Positions 42,217-51,229 of a stretch of DNA of 64,000 nt are shown in pieces. The stretch comes from Paraktedonobacter carboxidivorans. GTDB lineage: Bacteria > Chloroflexota > Ktedonobacteria > Ktedonobacterales > Ktedonobacteraceae. How positions within the stretch are numbered: position 1 is the first letter of the stretch; the number at the start of each line of letters is the position of its first letter. The translations under genes were made by a program, and so were the position numbers. The DNA lies in assembly GCA_041156125.1 (NCBI GenBank), contig JBEVTI010000006.1:1-64000 (forward strand). Direction: 5' to 3'. The notes beneath the pieces are model-generated. The model did no database searches and had not been told where the DNA came from. It worked only from the letters and a program-made list of their open reading frames with translations.

Positions 42217-44291
42217 ACACTGGCCTCCTGATCGGCGCGTGTACTCGTAGGAGAAGTGCCTGCCACGGCTGCTTCGTCCTGAGTAGAAGTAGCGTGCTGA
42301 CTGATAGCGGAAAGCTTGTGTGAGTTTGCATCTGCGCTTTGTCCGCGGCGTCGGCGTCTTTCGGGCCACCAGCAGATAATGCCACCAAAGAGCATGATTA
42401 CGCCACCGCTCCAGATCAGGGGTACCAATGGATTGATAAAGATGCGGAATGAAGCCAGGCTTGCGCCTCTCCAATCCGCCAGGAAGACGTAGAGATCTGA
42501 CAGGTTCTCTGTGGTGATCGAGATCTGGCTGGCGGGCTCGTTCTGGAAATTGGCATAGAACTGGCGCGCGGGATAAATATATCCCTCCAACTGGCCATTG
42601 CGCCAGATCTGCAGTTGAGCCGCGATAATCTCTACGTCGGGGTATGTATTGTCAATATTGCCAAAGTAGACCAGCTTATAAGCGCCAATTGTCACGGTTT
42701 GTCCCGGCTTCAGGGTCGTATCGTGCTCTTGCTGGAAAACGTGAGAGCCAAGCATACCCGCGGCCAGCAGGATCAGGCCGAGATGCACAATATAGCCGCC
42801 ATAGCGGCGTCGGTAGCGCTGGATCAGCATGATCAGAGCCAGGGGATAGGGTTCGCCATGGCTGTGGCGCACGCGCACTCCTCGCCAGAGTTCGTAGAGA
42901 ATCGAGCTAGCGGTAAAGGCACAGACCGTAAAGCCGATATTGGCGATGAGATCGCGAATGCCAACTAGAGGGAGGATGAGCGCGCAGGCAGCCGCGACAA
43001 TGACCGGGGGTAGCAGATTGCGCCAGAGCGCGTTGGTGGTCATGTGTCTCCAGGCCAGCAGTGGTCCGATGCCCATTGTCAGCAATAGCACCGCGAAGAT
43101 CGGCCCATCGACCTGATTATAAAAGGTAGAGCCGACCGTCTGGCTTAAATGACCGAAAGCCTGCGAGATAAGTGGGAAGAGCGTACCCCAGAGCGTAGCT
43201 GCAGCAATACCCACCAGCAGAAAGTTATTCAGCAGGAAACTGCCTTCGCGCGAAATCACCGAGTCAAACTCCTGCTCTGGTCGCAGTTTAGGCAGACGAA
43301 AGATGAAGAGAGCCAGGCTGAAGAGAATTATCAGGCAGAGGAAACCCAGGAAATAACCGCCAATGCTCGAGTATGCAAAAGAGTGGACTGAACTGATCAG
43401 GCCGCTACGCACCTCAAATGTGCCGAAAATCGAGAGGGCGAAAGCGGCAATGATCAGGCCCAGATTCCAGACCTTGAGCATACCGCGTCGCTCCTGCACC
43501 ATGGTTGAATGCAGGAAAGCAGTGGCCATCAGCCAGGGGAAAAGCGCGGCATTCTCAACCGGGTCCCACTCCCAATAACCCCCCCAGCCCAGCACATGAT
43601 ACGACCACCACATGCCCAGAAGCAGACCAGTTGTCTGAATGGTCCACGCGGCCAGCGTCCAGCGACGAATCGAGCGTAGCCACTCACTATCCAGGCGCCC
43701 CGTAATCAGCGCGGCCACCGCGAAGGCAAAGGGTAGAGAAAAACTCATAAAGCCCATCAAGAGTGTCGGCGGGTGAACCAGCATGCCGGGATCGCGCAGA
43801 AGCGGATTCAGGCCCGCGCCATCGGCTGGCGCGTGAGCGAAGCGCACGAAAGGGCTGGAGATAGTCGCGAGCATCAACACAAAGAAGGTCTCAATGCCCA
43901 TCAGCGTAGCCAGTACATAGGGTACCAGAGCCGCTGGCGCGCGGCGTGAGGTGAAAAGAAAGATCGTTGAAAAGATCGCTAGCATCAGTGCCCAGTAGAG
44001 CAGTGAGCCTTCCTGACCGCTATAAAAAGCTGCCGCGACAAAGTACCAGGGCATTGAGCGGTTAGATTGATCGGCCACGTAGACTACGCCAAAATCGTGG
44101 ATCAGAAAAGAGATAACCAGCGCTGCCGAAGCTAGCAGCATAAAGAAGGTTACTACCAGCGTGCTATTCTTGGCGCTGTGTACTAAGCGGGGAAGATTAC
44201 GTGTACCCCCCAGTACCGCCGCGATCAGCGTATAGACGGCAAAACCAAGCGCCAGTACAAGCGCAATACTGCCTAAATCAGAAAAATACAC
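42213..44291 (-). CDS. ccmF: Cytochrome c heme lyase subunit CcmF
   Basis: A 692-residue protein with about 13-15 membrane helices. The tryptophan-rich heme motif GWGGYWEWDPVENAALFPW lies at about residue 235, with conserved histidines nearby. It receives heme from CcmE and attaches it to apocytochrome c with CcmH. GTG 44291 has AGAGG upstream. The C-terminal 50 residues are a charged tail not typical of the family. Confidence 0.94.
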   Translation of the reverse strand: MYFSDLGSIALVLALGFAVYTLIAAVLGGTRNLPRLVHSAKNSTLVVTFFMLLASAALVISFLIHDFGVVYVADQSNRSMPWYFVAAAFYSGQEGSLLYWALMLAIFSTIFLFTSRRAPAALVPYVLATLMGIETFFVLMLATISSPFVRFAHAPADGAGLNPLLRDPGMLVHPPTLLMGFMSFSLPFAFAVAALITGRLDSEWLRSIRRWTLAAWTIQTTGLLLGMWWSYHVLGWGGYWEWDPVENAALFPWLMATAFLHSTMVQERRGMLKVWNLGLIIAAFALSIFGTFEVRSGLISSVHSFAYSSIGGYFLGFLCLIILFSLALFIFRLPKLRPEQEFDSVISREGSFLLNNFLLVGIAAATLWGTLFPLISQAFGHLSQTVGSTFYNQVDGPIFAVLLLTMGIGPLLAWRHMTTNALWRNLLPPVIVAAACALILPLVGIRDLIANIGFTVCAFTASSILYELWRGVRVRHSHGEPYPLALIMLIQRYRRRYGGYIVHLGLILLAAGMLGSHVFQQEHDTTLKPGQTVTIGAYKLVYFGNIDNTYPDVEIIAAQLQIWRNGQLEGYIYPARQFYANFQNEPASQISITTENLSDLYVFLADWRGASLASFRIFINPLVPLIWSGGVIMLFGGIICWWPERRRRRGQSADANSHKLSAISQHATSTQDEAAVAGTSPTSTRADQEASV

Positions 44292-44313
44292 GCGGATAGC
44301 CTCTTTTCTGTGT

Positions 44314-44769
44314 TTATGGTGTCGGTGTCGCGGCTGTAAACTTGGATGGGCATTTCGTCAGCAGTGTCTGGGCTTGAAAGGCCGCATTCTGGCCGGTGTA
44401 ATGTCCCTCAACCACAACCTGAATCCCGGCGTTAAAAATATCTGGCACGACGCCGGTGTAAGCCACCGCGAGATGCTGGCTGCCATCAGAGATCATAAAA
44501 GCCAGCCGCTGCGTAGTCTCGTCGCGTTGAATGGAGCCTTTTAGCACGGTTCCCTCCACGCGCACCGCCTGGGAGAGGCAGCCTGTACACTGTCTCAGCT
44601 GCGAAACCGTTAGATCGTAGGCCGCGTTACTTTGTGTATTAGCGTAGATTAAATAGACTATCGCGCCCAGAACCAGTATCCCGACCAGCACAATGCTCCA
44701 GGGCAGGCGGCGCCGCGGTCGTTGACCTTCTCTATGTGTTTCGGACGATGCACTTATGCTTGTTGACAT
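44314..44769 (-). CDS. ccmE: Heme chaperone CcmE, cysteine type
   Basis: A 151-residue membrane-anchored heme chaperone. One N-terminal helix (about 22-42), then the OB-fold with VRVEGTVLKGSI and a landmark VPDIFNAGIQVVVEGHY. Most CcmE proteins bind heme covalently through the His of HxxxY; here the equivalent motif is KCPSKF, with Cys140 and Phe144. Cysteine-type CcmE (CxxxY) is known from some bacteria and archaea, but the Phe is different. An extra CxxC (QCTGCLSQ) near residue 61 is also notable. It is the first ccm gene. Confidence 0.9.
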   Translation of the reverse strand: MSTSISASSETHREGQRPRRRLPWSIVLVGILVLGAIVYLIYANTQSNAAYDLTVSQLRQCTGCLSQAVRVEGTVLKGSIQRDETTQRLAFMISDGSQHLAVAYTGVVPDIFNAGIQVVVEGHYTGQNAAFQAQTLLTKCPSKFTAATPTP

Positions 44770-44874
44770 AATGTCTCCATTGATTTGCCTTTAGCAGAGA
44801 TACCTGGAGGAACGGCTTTGTATTTCTGTCATGCTCCACGTTTCCTGCCGGGTTTATCTGACTATTGGGCGCGG

Positions 44875-45333
44875 TTATTTCGGCGCGAGCGTCAATTGGA
44901 AAAGTAAATTGAGCAGTGCTCCTAGCGCGAAGACAAGCACGCCCAATCCGACCATTAGCTGCGGCGCGACCCGCGCAAGTCGCGTTGAGCGCCTGGCTAG
45001 CTTACGTATACTGCTCTGGCCCATATAAATGGCCAGCGCGAACATCGCCAGTGCCGCGACAAGTTTAAGCGCCAGTGTCACCAGGTACGGCCAGCCGAGC
45101 GTAGTCTGCGTCAGGCGAGCAAAAATCAGATAGCCGCCGCTCAGCAGAAGCACACCCATACAAAGATTCGTCAGTCGCTTAAAATTTGTTGCGATAGCCG
45201 CGCCCACGGAGGGGGCCGGTCCGGCCAGGCGCAAAGCTGGGATCACCACCAGCAGATACATCACACTACCGCCGACCCATACAGCGCCTGCCAGCACGTG
45301 CGCGGCCCGCATCAGCCAATCAATTACCAACAT
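44875..45333 (-). CDS. CopD-like membrane protein
   Basis: A 152-residue protein with four predicted helices. The first helix, RAAHVLAGAVWVGGSVMYL, has the His/Trp pattern of CopD/DUF2269-type proteins. A role in copper supply to the oxidase or in heme-protein assembly is suggested by location. It ends 106 bp before ccmE in the same direction and may head that operon. Confidence 0.72.
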   Translation of the reverse strand: MLVIDWLMRAAHVLAGAVWVGGSVMYLLVVIPALRLAGPAPSVGAAIATNFKRLTNLCMGVLLLSGGYLIFARLTQTTLGWPYLVTLALKLVAALAMFALAIYMGQSSIRKLARRSTRLARVAPQLMVGLGVLVFALGALLNLLFQLTLAPK

Positions 45334-45510
45334 TTCCTGTCACTCCGGCCCGTCATCGCGCGTCAATGCGCCTGGCGCGCTTTGCATAGCGCGAGCGCCT
45401 TTACCATATAACCACCAGGCTTCATCGAGCGCCACAGGCACTCTTTTGCTAAAGAGCACACGCATTATGAAGTCTGGGCCTGATAGAGGGCTGACTGTTT
45501 GGTTAGCAGA

Positions 45511-45527
45511 CCTTACAGGCTCCTGAA
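45511..45527 (-). promoter_or_regulatory. OmpR-type direct-repeat motif, copy A
   Basis: Read on the minus strand this is TTCAGG-N5-GTAAGG, with repeat starts 11 bp apart. It lies about 178 bp upstream of the CopD-like/ccm operon. The same 12 fixed positions recur at 47129-47145 and 54188-54204. Confidence 0.55.
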
Positions 45528-45543
45528 TGCCTCAAGGTCTCCC

Positions 45544-46167
45544 TCAGGTCTGTAACAGCTTTTGTAAACCATTTGTCAACTGCTGTGATGTGACTTGCAT
45601 GCGTACTGCGCTGATGACCTTGCCTGTGCGATCGATAAAGATCGTCTCCGGGGTGTAAGTCACGCCATAATCAACCAGCGTGCCGCCAGTGCTATCAATC
45701 ACGCTGGTGTAAGTCGCTCCGTACTTCTGCATAAAGGCCAGGCCGTCGCGAGTGGTATCTTCCACATCAATACCCAGGAAGATAATACCCTGAGACTGAA
45801 CACGTTCCCACTGGGTTTCCAGTAGCGGCATTTCCGCCTGGCAGGGCTGGCAGGTGGAACTCCAGAAATTGATCACCATGCCCTTGCCCTTAAAGTTCGC
45901 CAGTGAGAGTTGCTGGCCGCTTGTGTGATTGAGAACGGGCAGGCTAAAATTTGGCGCGCTGGACCCGATCAAGGGATCACTGGCCGTCTGAGAAGAACTT
46001 TGGTGAGCAGGCGTCAGCAATTGTGTCCACAGCAAGGTCAGCAGGCCGATGTTGATCAGCGTGACCACTGTAAAAATAAGCATGCTGCGTTTGCGTGAAC
46101 GCTTACGCGGGGCATCAGGAATTGATACCTCGTTAGCCCCGCTGATCGTTTCTCCAGTTTCCATCAT
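45544..46167 (-). CDS. TlpA/ResA-like membrane-anchored thioredoxin
   Basis: A 207-residue thiol-disulfide oxidoreductase. An N-terminal helix (about 28-48) anchors it outside the membrane; the thioredoxin fold has the active site NFWSSTCQPCQAEMP and cis-proline region TYTPETIFID. It likely keeps apocytochrome c cysteines reduced (CcmG/ResA role). It lies upstream of the ccm cluster in the same direction. Confidence 0.9.
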   Translation of the reverse strand: MMETGETISGANEVSIPDAPRKRSRKRSMLIFTVVTLINIGLLTLLWTQLLTPAHQSSSQTASDPLIGSSAPNFSLPVLNHTSGQQLSLANFKGKGMVINFWSSTCQPCQAEMPLLETQWERVQSQGIIFLGIDVEDTTRDGLAFMQKYGATYTSVIDSTGGTLVDYGVTYTPETIFIDRTGKVISAVRMQVTSQQLTNGLQKLLQT

Positions 46168-46236
46168 TATCTGTATGCTTTGTCTCTGTTCATTTATAAA
46201 AAGCGCTCGATATTTAATTCATGCGCGGCTTTGTTT

Positions 46237-46872
46237 TCAAGGCAGGGAAGCGGAATATTTCTGTCCAACCTCGCCCAGGATGATCTGGCGAGTTGGGCGT
46301 TTGCCCAGTGTCCACCAGAGTAGCGCGGCCAGCATGATCAGCAGACCAAGGCCCGCGATCAGCAATTGCAGCATCAAACCCACGACTACCAGCAAAAGTC
46401 CGGCAGCGGTCAACAGGGGACTGATACCGGCTGACGAGACAATTGAGGCGGGTGAGCTTGCGACAATCCCGCGCCTGGCAGCGATCTCGATGGCTACGCT
46501 GGTCTCTAGCAAATTCTCAATTGTCGCTTGAAGCGTGCGCGCGTCAAATGGCTTGGCCAGATACTCGCGCAGGGGCAGCGTAGCGGGTCGTGCATTAAAT
46601 TGCACGCTTTCCCAGGCTAGTACAACCAGCGGCAACGTTGCCAGATATGGATGGGTCTGGACTGCTTCCAGCAGAGAGATATCGTCGCGATAGCCATTGT
46701 CAATATCTAGAACGAGCAAATTGGGGTCCGTGATCGGCAAATCCGCCAGCGTAGCCAGCGAATTGACCTCGATCACCTGCATTCCTCTATGCTCCAGACC
46801 CAGAGCGATCAGCCGGCGCAGAGATGTGTCTGGCTCGATCAGAAGAACAGTAGACCTGGTGTCGCGCTGCAT
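46237..46872 (-). CDS. Receiver domain tethered to the membrane
   Basis: A 211-residue protein. Residues 1-125 are a receiver domain with acid residues in LIEPDTSLRR, a phospho-acceptor aspartate in LLVLDIDNG and the conserved lysine in YLAKPF; the Thr/Ser switch position appears to be Ala. A C-terminal pair of helices (about 150-195, LLLVVVGLMLQLLIAGLGLL) puts it in the membrane. There is no output domain. It is 332 bp downstream of the fused histidine kinase and could receive its phosphoryl group. I chose ATG 46872, whose ribosome site AGAGGGAAG lies in the longer frame starting at 46890. Confidence 0.72.
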   Translation of the reverse strand: MQRDTRSTVLLIEPDTSLRRLIALGLEHRGMQVIEVNSLATLADLPITDPNLLVLDIDNGYRDDISLLEAVQTHPYLATLPLVVLAWESVQFNARPATLPLREYLAKPFDARTLQATIENLLETSVAIEIAARRGIVASSPASIVSSAGISPLLTAAGLLLVVVGLMLQLLIAGLGLLIMLAALLWWTLGKRPTRQIILGEVGQKYSASLP

Positions 46873-47204
46873 CTCTTCTTCCCTCTTCATAAACGCAAAT
46901 ATGGCCGCTAAATTCTCGCTAGCGTTCTAGCAGAGATCAAATGAGTGTTGCCAGCAGGGGACAGTTTGAGAGCACCGACACTTTGCCGGTCTCTGAAATC
47001 TCCTCAGATGCTCTCCCCTTTACATGTTGTCCACGGCTCTGCAGCTCTCAAACGGTCTTTGGCAGAGTACTAGTAGTATCAAGTATACTTGCCAGACATT
47101 GCGCTGACTTTGCTATGGGGAAGACAGACCTTACAGCGACCTGAATGGCCTGGAGCAATGCTAGTTAGAAAGGCTATAAGTGGAGCGCTTCTTCTTGTAA
47201 AGAA
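46873..47204. other. Intergenic region with a motif copy
   Basis: Contains motif copy B (47129-47145) and a separated 10-bp inverted repeat GTTTGAGAGC (46964-46973) with its complement (47044-47053). No gene recognised. Confidence 0.5.
47129..47145 (-). promoter_or_regulatory. OmpR-type direct-repeat motif, copy B
   Basis: TTCAGG-N5-GTAAGG on the minus strand, about 257 bp upstream of the membrane receiver gene and 60 bp beyond the kinase stop. The flanks also resemble copy A (CTGACT precedes both on the plus strand). Confidence 0.55.
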
Positions 47205-49193
47205 CTACAATTTTGCCAGCTTATAGCCCACATCAGGTACAGTCAGAATATAGCGAGGATGGCGGGAGTCGGGTTCAACTTTGCGGCGCAGACGACTGAT
47301 ATAGACCCAGATGAAATCGACCTCGCGATTATATTCCGCGCCCCAGACTTTCTCAAGCAAGAGTTCGTGTGTCATGACACGTCCAGCATTCTGCGCGAGG
47401 GTGCTGAGCAGTTTATATTCGGTGCGGCTGAGTTGAACCGGGCGGTTCTGTAATAAAACCTGGTGCTGGGCGTAATCGATAATCAGATCACCGCTGCGGA
47501 AGATCGACTCGGTGGTCTCGTTCTCGTTGTGCGCGACCTGGCGGCGCTGGAGAACACGCAGACGAGCTAGCAGCTCTCGCATATGAAAAGGCTTGCTGAC
47601 CAGATCGTCAGCTCCCAGATCGAGCAGGTGGACGCGCATCTCTTCGTCGTCGGCTTCGTCGCAGAGCATGACAATGGGCACGCGCGAAAATTCGCGCAGG
47701 CGTTGCAGCAGTTCCAGACCCTGCATATCCGCCAGGCTGGTGGCCAGCAGAACCAGTTCAGGCTCTTCCAGATCGAACTGATGCAGGAACTGGGTACCGT
47801 GGTTAAGCACCTGGACCTGGTAGCGCTCCTCTTCTAGATTCGCGCGCAGGTAGCGGGCAATGCGGGCATCGCTTTCGACCACCGCAACCCGCGTGCGCTG
47901 ATTATGACGGGCGACTATCGCTGGCGTGGGCACGGTCTGAGCTTTTAGCGGAGGCAGTTTGCCGCTGAGCGACCAGCCTGGCGCTTCCGTCAGCGCGGTG
48001 GGTGGTGTAAAGGGCAGCGCGCAGTAGAAAGTCGCCCCTTCATTCAGACCGGGGGAATAGGCCCAGACACGTCCTCCATGCGCCTCGATAGTCGCGCGCA
48101 CCACCGCCAGGCCCAGACCACTGCCCTGAGCGCGCTCATCACCTTCCAGCACGCGGTAGAAGCGGTCAAAAATATGCGCGAGATGTTCTGGGGCCAGCCC
48201 TTTGCCATGATCACTGACACTCAACAGTAGTTCATGCTCGTTGTTTTGCAGTACAAGGCGAATAGTACCACCGTGTGGTGCATAAGTCACAGCATTATGC
48301 AGCAAATGCTGAAGGGCCTGCTCAATGCGAGCAGTATCGCAGAGAACTGCTGGCAGATTGTCAGGAAACTCGCACAGGATGTGGTGGCGCGGCGCGTTTT
48401 TGCGCCAGCGTTCCGCCAACTTGAGCAATAAAACTGGCAGGCGCACCTCGCTCAAGCGTAGATGTTGCGCGCCAGCATCCAGGTGCCAGACCTCCAGCAG
48501 CGTATTCAGAATCTCATGCAGACGATCAGTCTGAGTATCGATCATCACAAGCATTTCGCGCTGCATCGTCTGGTCCCAGCGCATTGAATTGCTCAGCAGA
48601 GTTGTCGCCGAGCCTTTAATAATCGCCAGGGGCGTCTTTAGTTCGTGAGCGGCCATCGCCAGCGTCTCCCCACGCGTCTGATCCGCCGAGCGCTCCAGGG
48701 TGATATCGTCGAGCAGCACGCCGCGTCCAAGTAAGCCTCCAGGCGTCTTGCGAATGGGAAAACTGCGTACGCGCAGCCAGCGGATGGCCGCATCAGTCAG
48801 GGCCAGATCAGTCGAGCACAGCTCTTCAGGATCACGCCAGAGGCGCTCAAGTTCGATCTCCGCGCTGGCGGGATCAACGGCCAGCGTCACCAATTGCTGG
48901 CGCACATCCAGGGCTGCCCGCGTATCCAGAATCTCACTTTCGACGCGCAGCAGGTGCCAGGCGCTAGAGTTGGCGTAAGCAATATGCTCAGTCTGATTAA
49001 GTAGCAGAAAACCGCTGCGTAGATTAGCCGCGATCCCCGCCAGGAGCATGTGTTCCGCGGCCAACTCTGCCGCTAGCTCGACGATGGAAGAGGAGTCCGC
49101 GCTTTGAGTACCAGCAGACGTGAGGTCTTGATGCATGCCAGCCTCCCCATCCGTATTCTGCTGATTTATCTTGTCTCTCGCGGCTAAACCCAT
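47205..49193 (-). CDS. Histidine kinase fused to a degenerate receiver and an OmpR-type DNA-binding domain
   Basis: A 662-residue soluble fusion. A PAS-like region (about 40-150) precedes a HisKA domain with H183 in AAHELKTPLAIIKG, then an ATPase domain with LLHNAVTYA, SDHGKGLAPEHL and GSGLGLAVV. Next is a receiver-like domain (about 427-545) with ESDARIARY and LVSKPFHMREL, but the phospho-acceptor position is alanine (A484, LVLLATSLADMQG) and the switch Thr is Cys. A winged-helix OmpR-type domain ends the protein (about 565-660, ARVMTHELLLEKVWG). ATG 49193 follows AGGAGAGG. Kinase, receiver and DNA-binding parts in one chain are rare. Confidence 0.92.
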   Translation of the reverse strand: MGLAARDKINQQNTDGEAGMHQDLTSAGTQSADSSSIVELAAELAAEHMLLAGIAANLRSGFLLLNQTEHIAYANSSAWHLLRVESEILDTRAALDVRQQLVTLAVDPASAEIELERLWRDPEELCSTDLALTDAAIRWLRVRSFPIRKTPGGLLGRGVLLDDITLERSADQTRGETLAMAAHELKTPLAIIKGSATTLLSNSMRWDQTMQREMLVMIDTQTDRLHEILNTLLEVWHLDAGAQHLRLSEVRLPVLLLKLAERWRKNAPRHHILCEFPDNLPAVLCDTARIEQALQHLLHNAVTYAPHGGTIRLVLQNNEHELLLSVSDHGKGLAPEHLAHIFDRFYRVLEGDERAQGSGLGLAVVRATIEAHGGRVWAYSPGLNEGATFYCALPFTPPTALTEAPGWSLSGKLPPLKAQTVPTPAIVARHNQRTRVAVVESDARIARYLRANLEEERYQVQVLNHGTQFLHQFDLEEPELVLLATSLADMQGLELLQRLREFSRVPIVMLCDEADDEEMRVHLLDLGADDLVSKPFHMRELLARLRVLQRRQVAHNENETTESIFRSGDLIIDYAQHQVLLQNRPVQLSRTEYKLLSTLAQNAGRVMTHELLLEKVWGAEYNREVDFIWVYISRLRRKVEPDSRHPRYILTVPDVGYKLAKL

Positions 49194-49570
49194 ACGAAAC
49201 CTCTCCTGTTTGCCCTAATGCAAAGTCACCAGACCTTTTCGGCTTTCTGATGTATCCTTCCTCAAAGCGTGAGCGACCTGACAGTTGCTTGATTACAATC
49301 CGCTTGAGGATACTGCAATGAGTGTTGTGCTATTGATATTCTAACAAAACAGTGCCAATCTGAGAAGAGCAAGTACAAACACAGGACCATTGCAAAGTCT
49401 TTTGTCCCACCCGCCCGCCTGAAGACGGGAGACGAGCGAGATAGACCGGAACCCGGCCTATCTCGCTCGTCTCCTGCATCTCATGTTGTTCTATGCTGGA
49501 GTGAGGCTTTCGCCTTAGAAGCGCATTGATAGGGAGAAAGTCTTTTGCTCGGATTTTGCAACGAGGTGGC
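49194..49570. other. Upstream region of the fused kinase gene
   Basis: Holds the kinase promoter region, a degenerate relative of the CCTTAC-N5-CCTGAA motif at about 49233-49250, and a hairpin at 49428-49474 that probably ends the following gene's transcript. GCAAAA/TTTTGC tracts resemble those at about 19.8 kb. Confidence 0.4.
49428..49474 (-). terminator. 17-bp perfect hairpin
   Basis: Arms 49428-49444 and 49458-49474 are exact complements; the 13-nt centre can pair further (CCGG/CCGG). It lies 97 bp downstream of the zinc-ribbon gene stop. Confidence 0.6.
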
Positions 49571-49972
49571 TTATTTCGCGGCAGCAAAAAGTACCAGAAA
49601 AATTACCAGGTGTAGCAGCCCGAAGAGGAAAAGTAGCCACATAATTACCGCGAATTCGCGCTGTTCGCGAATATGCGAGCTGATATTATATGCTTCAGGC
49701 GAGCGTTCAGCAGCTACCAGGCCCATAGCGATGCGTAGGCGCGTGGGGGCGCGTACAGGTGAGCGGCGCATTTCGACGAGCAGAGCCCCGTGGCAGGCTT
49801 TACAGAGTTCCCAGATGCGGCGTGGCTCTGGTGCTCCAACGGGCTCTCTCAGCGCGATAGGATAAAACCAGATGCGGCTTTTACAGATAGAACAGCGTGT
49901 TGGTCTGTGCCAGTGCTTTTGGGAGCCTATTTCCCGTTTGCTAACGGCTGTCACATCATTTCCAGGTATCAT
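49571..49972 (-). CDS. Small zinc-ribbon membrane protein
   Basis: Not recognised as a named family. The 133-residue product has two Cys pairs (RCSICKSRIW and LCKACHGALL) spaced 30 residues apart, as in a treble-clef or zinc ribbon, and a C-terminal helix (about 108-130, FAVIMWLLFLFGLLHLVIFL). It is probably anchored with the ribbon in the cytoplasm. Position between kinase and oxidase genes hints at a link to them but proves nothing. Confidence 0.6.
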   Translation of the reverse strand: MIPGNDVTAVSKREIGSQKHWHRPTRCSICKSRIWFYPIALREPVGAPEPRRIWELCKACHGALLVEMRRSPVRAPTRLRIAMGLVAAERSPEAYNISSHIREQREFAVIMWLLFLFGLLHLVIFLVLFAAAK

Positions 49973-50112
49973 AATAGCTCGCTCGCTGTGCTCTCCGGGC
50001 TGTAGTATGGCTTGCCCATGAATAGTCCGCGCTATGATTTGTCAATCAGGAAGACACGATAATTATACCATATTCTGATTGACGGTATGCCCATCTCTGC
50101 ATTTTTACAAAG

Positions 50113-50184
50113 AATGATCCGCGCAAAGAAGGAGGGTCCGAGCGGCTACGAGCCACCTGGACCCTCCTCTTTGCGCGGATCGTT
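50113..50184 (-). terminator. Hairpin ending the cytochrome oxidase operon
   Basis: Arms 50113-50139 and 50159-50184 pair over about 26 bp with one bulge and one G-T pair. It follows the stop of coxC by 12 bp on the minus strand. Confidence 0.7.
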
Positions 50185-50195
50185 CGATAGCTTAT

Positions 50196-50819
50196 TTAGC
50201 GTCCGAGCACATATGGTGCCAGGTAGATCAGCGAGAAGACAATCACCCACACAATATCTACAAAGTGCCAGTACATCTCAGCAGCCTGAACCGCGAAATG
50301 TTTTTTAGCGGTAAAATCGCCGCGCATTGCGCGAATCAAGCAGATCAGCAGGAAGAGAGCACCGACCGTCACGTGCAGGCCGTGGAAGCCTGTCAGGGTA
50401 AAGAAGGCCGAGCCAAAGATATCTTTGCTAGGAGTAAAACCAAAATCGCCAAACAGGCCGCTGTACTCAAAGATCTGGCCACCAAGGAAGATTGCGCCCA
50501 TCAGGATCGTCAGAAACAGGCCAATTTTGAGCTGGCGCTGATTGCCGCGGGCGATGCCGCGACCAGCCAGGTGAGCCGGGAAGCTGCTGCAAATCAGAAT
50601 GATCGTATTAATTATTGGATAGGTAATATCTGACGGCAGCCTCCAGGGCGTATTCCAGTTGCGGATCTCCAGATAGAGATAGGCCGCGATAAAGTTAGCG
50701 AAGATCAGGGCCTCGGAAGCAATGAAGAGGATCATGCCCCACCATTCCATCGAGCGGCCAGTAACCAGGCTATGTTCCTCTTCCGTTACTGCCGAGTGTT
50801 CTCCGCGAGCAATACTCAT
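50196..50819 (-). CDS. coxC: Cytochrome c oxidase subunit III
   Basis: A 207-residue protein with five helices. GMILFIASEALIFANFIAAY in the first helix and LTGFHGLHVTVGALFLL with the conserved FHGLHV are typical of the short five-helix subunit III. YWHFVDIVWVIVFSLIYL ends it. It helps stabilise subunit I. GGGAGCG precedes ATG 50819. Confidence 0.94.
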   Translation of the reverse strand: MSIARGEHSAVTEEEHSLVTGRSMEWWGMILFIASEALIFANFIAAYLYLEIRNWNTPWRLPSDITYPIINTIILICSSFPAHLAGRGIARGNQRQLKIGLFLTILMGAIFLGGQIFEYSGLFGDFGFTPSKDIFGSAFFTLTGFHGLHVTVGALFLLICLIRAMRGDFTAKKHFAVQAAEMYWHFVDIVWVIVFSLIYLAPYVLGR

Positions 50820-50885
50820 ATGTTCGCTCCCCTATGTTCACGAGGGAGTGTCGGACGAGAACGCCAGGCACTCCACAAAGACTGT

Positions 50886-51128
50886 TTAATGTTTTTCCAA
50901 CATCCACCCGATAATTGCGGCCACGGTCAGAAACGTCCCGCCGGCGAGAATGATTGGTGAGGTCATTACGCCAATAAAAGCCACAACCAGAGTAAGGGCC
51001 AGAACTATCGGCCAGACGCTTGGTCTGGGAGTCAGTTTACTTTCCATGACCTCCAGGGGCGCTTTCTGGCGCTTCCTGACTGGTAGTTCTTCCGGTATTT
51101 GCGCGTTCTGGTCAGCTTCTTCAGCCAC
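50886..51128 (-). CDS. Small membrane subunit of the cytochrome oxidase
   Basis: An 80-residue protein with a charged N-terminus and two helices (about 40-76, VWPIVLALTLVVAFIGVMTS then LAGGTFLTVAAIIGWML). Position between subunits I and III and topology suggest a subunit IV-like accessory protein. GTG 51128 has AGAGGAAAG upstream. Confidence 0.68.
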   Translation of the reverse strand: MAEEADQNAQIPEELPVRKRQKAPLEVMESKLTPRPSVWPIVLALTLVVAFIGVMTSPIILAGGTFLTVAAIIGWMLEKH

Positions 51129-51229
51129 GTCTTTCCTCTTTTCCAGTGTCGGACGGTCACAGGACCGGGCCTGACCGGGCGTCCGCGTGTTGCAGACCAG
51201 GAGCTTAGACCTGGTCTGCTCTCAGGCGT

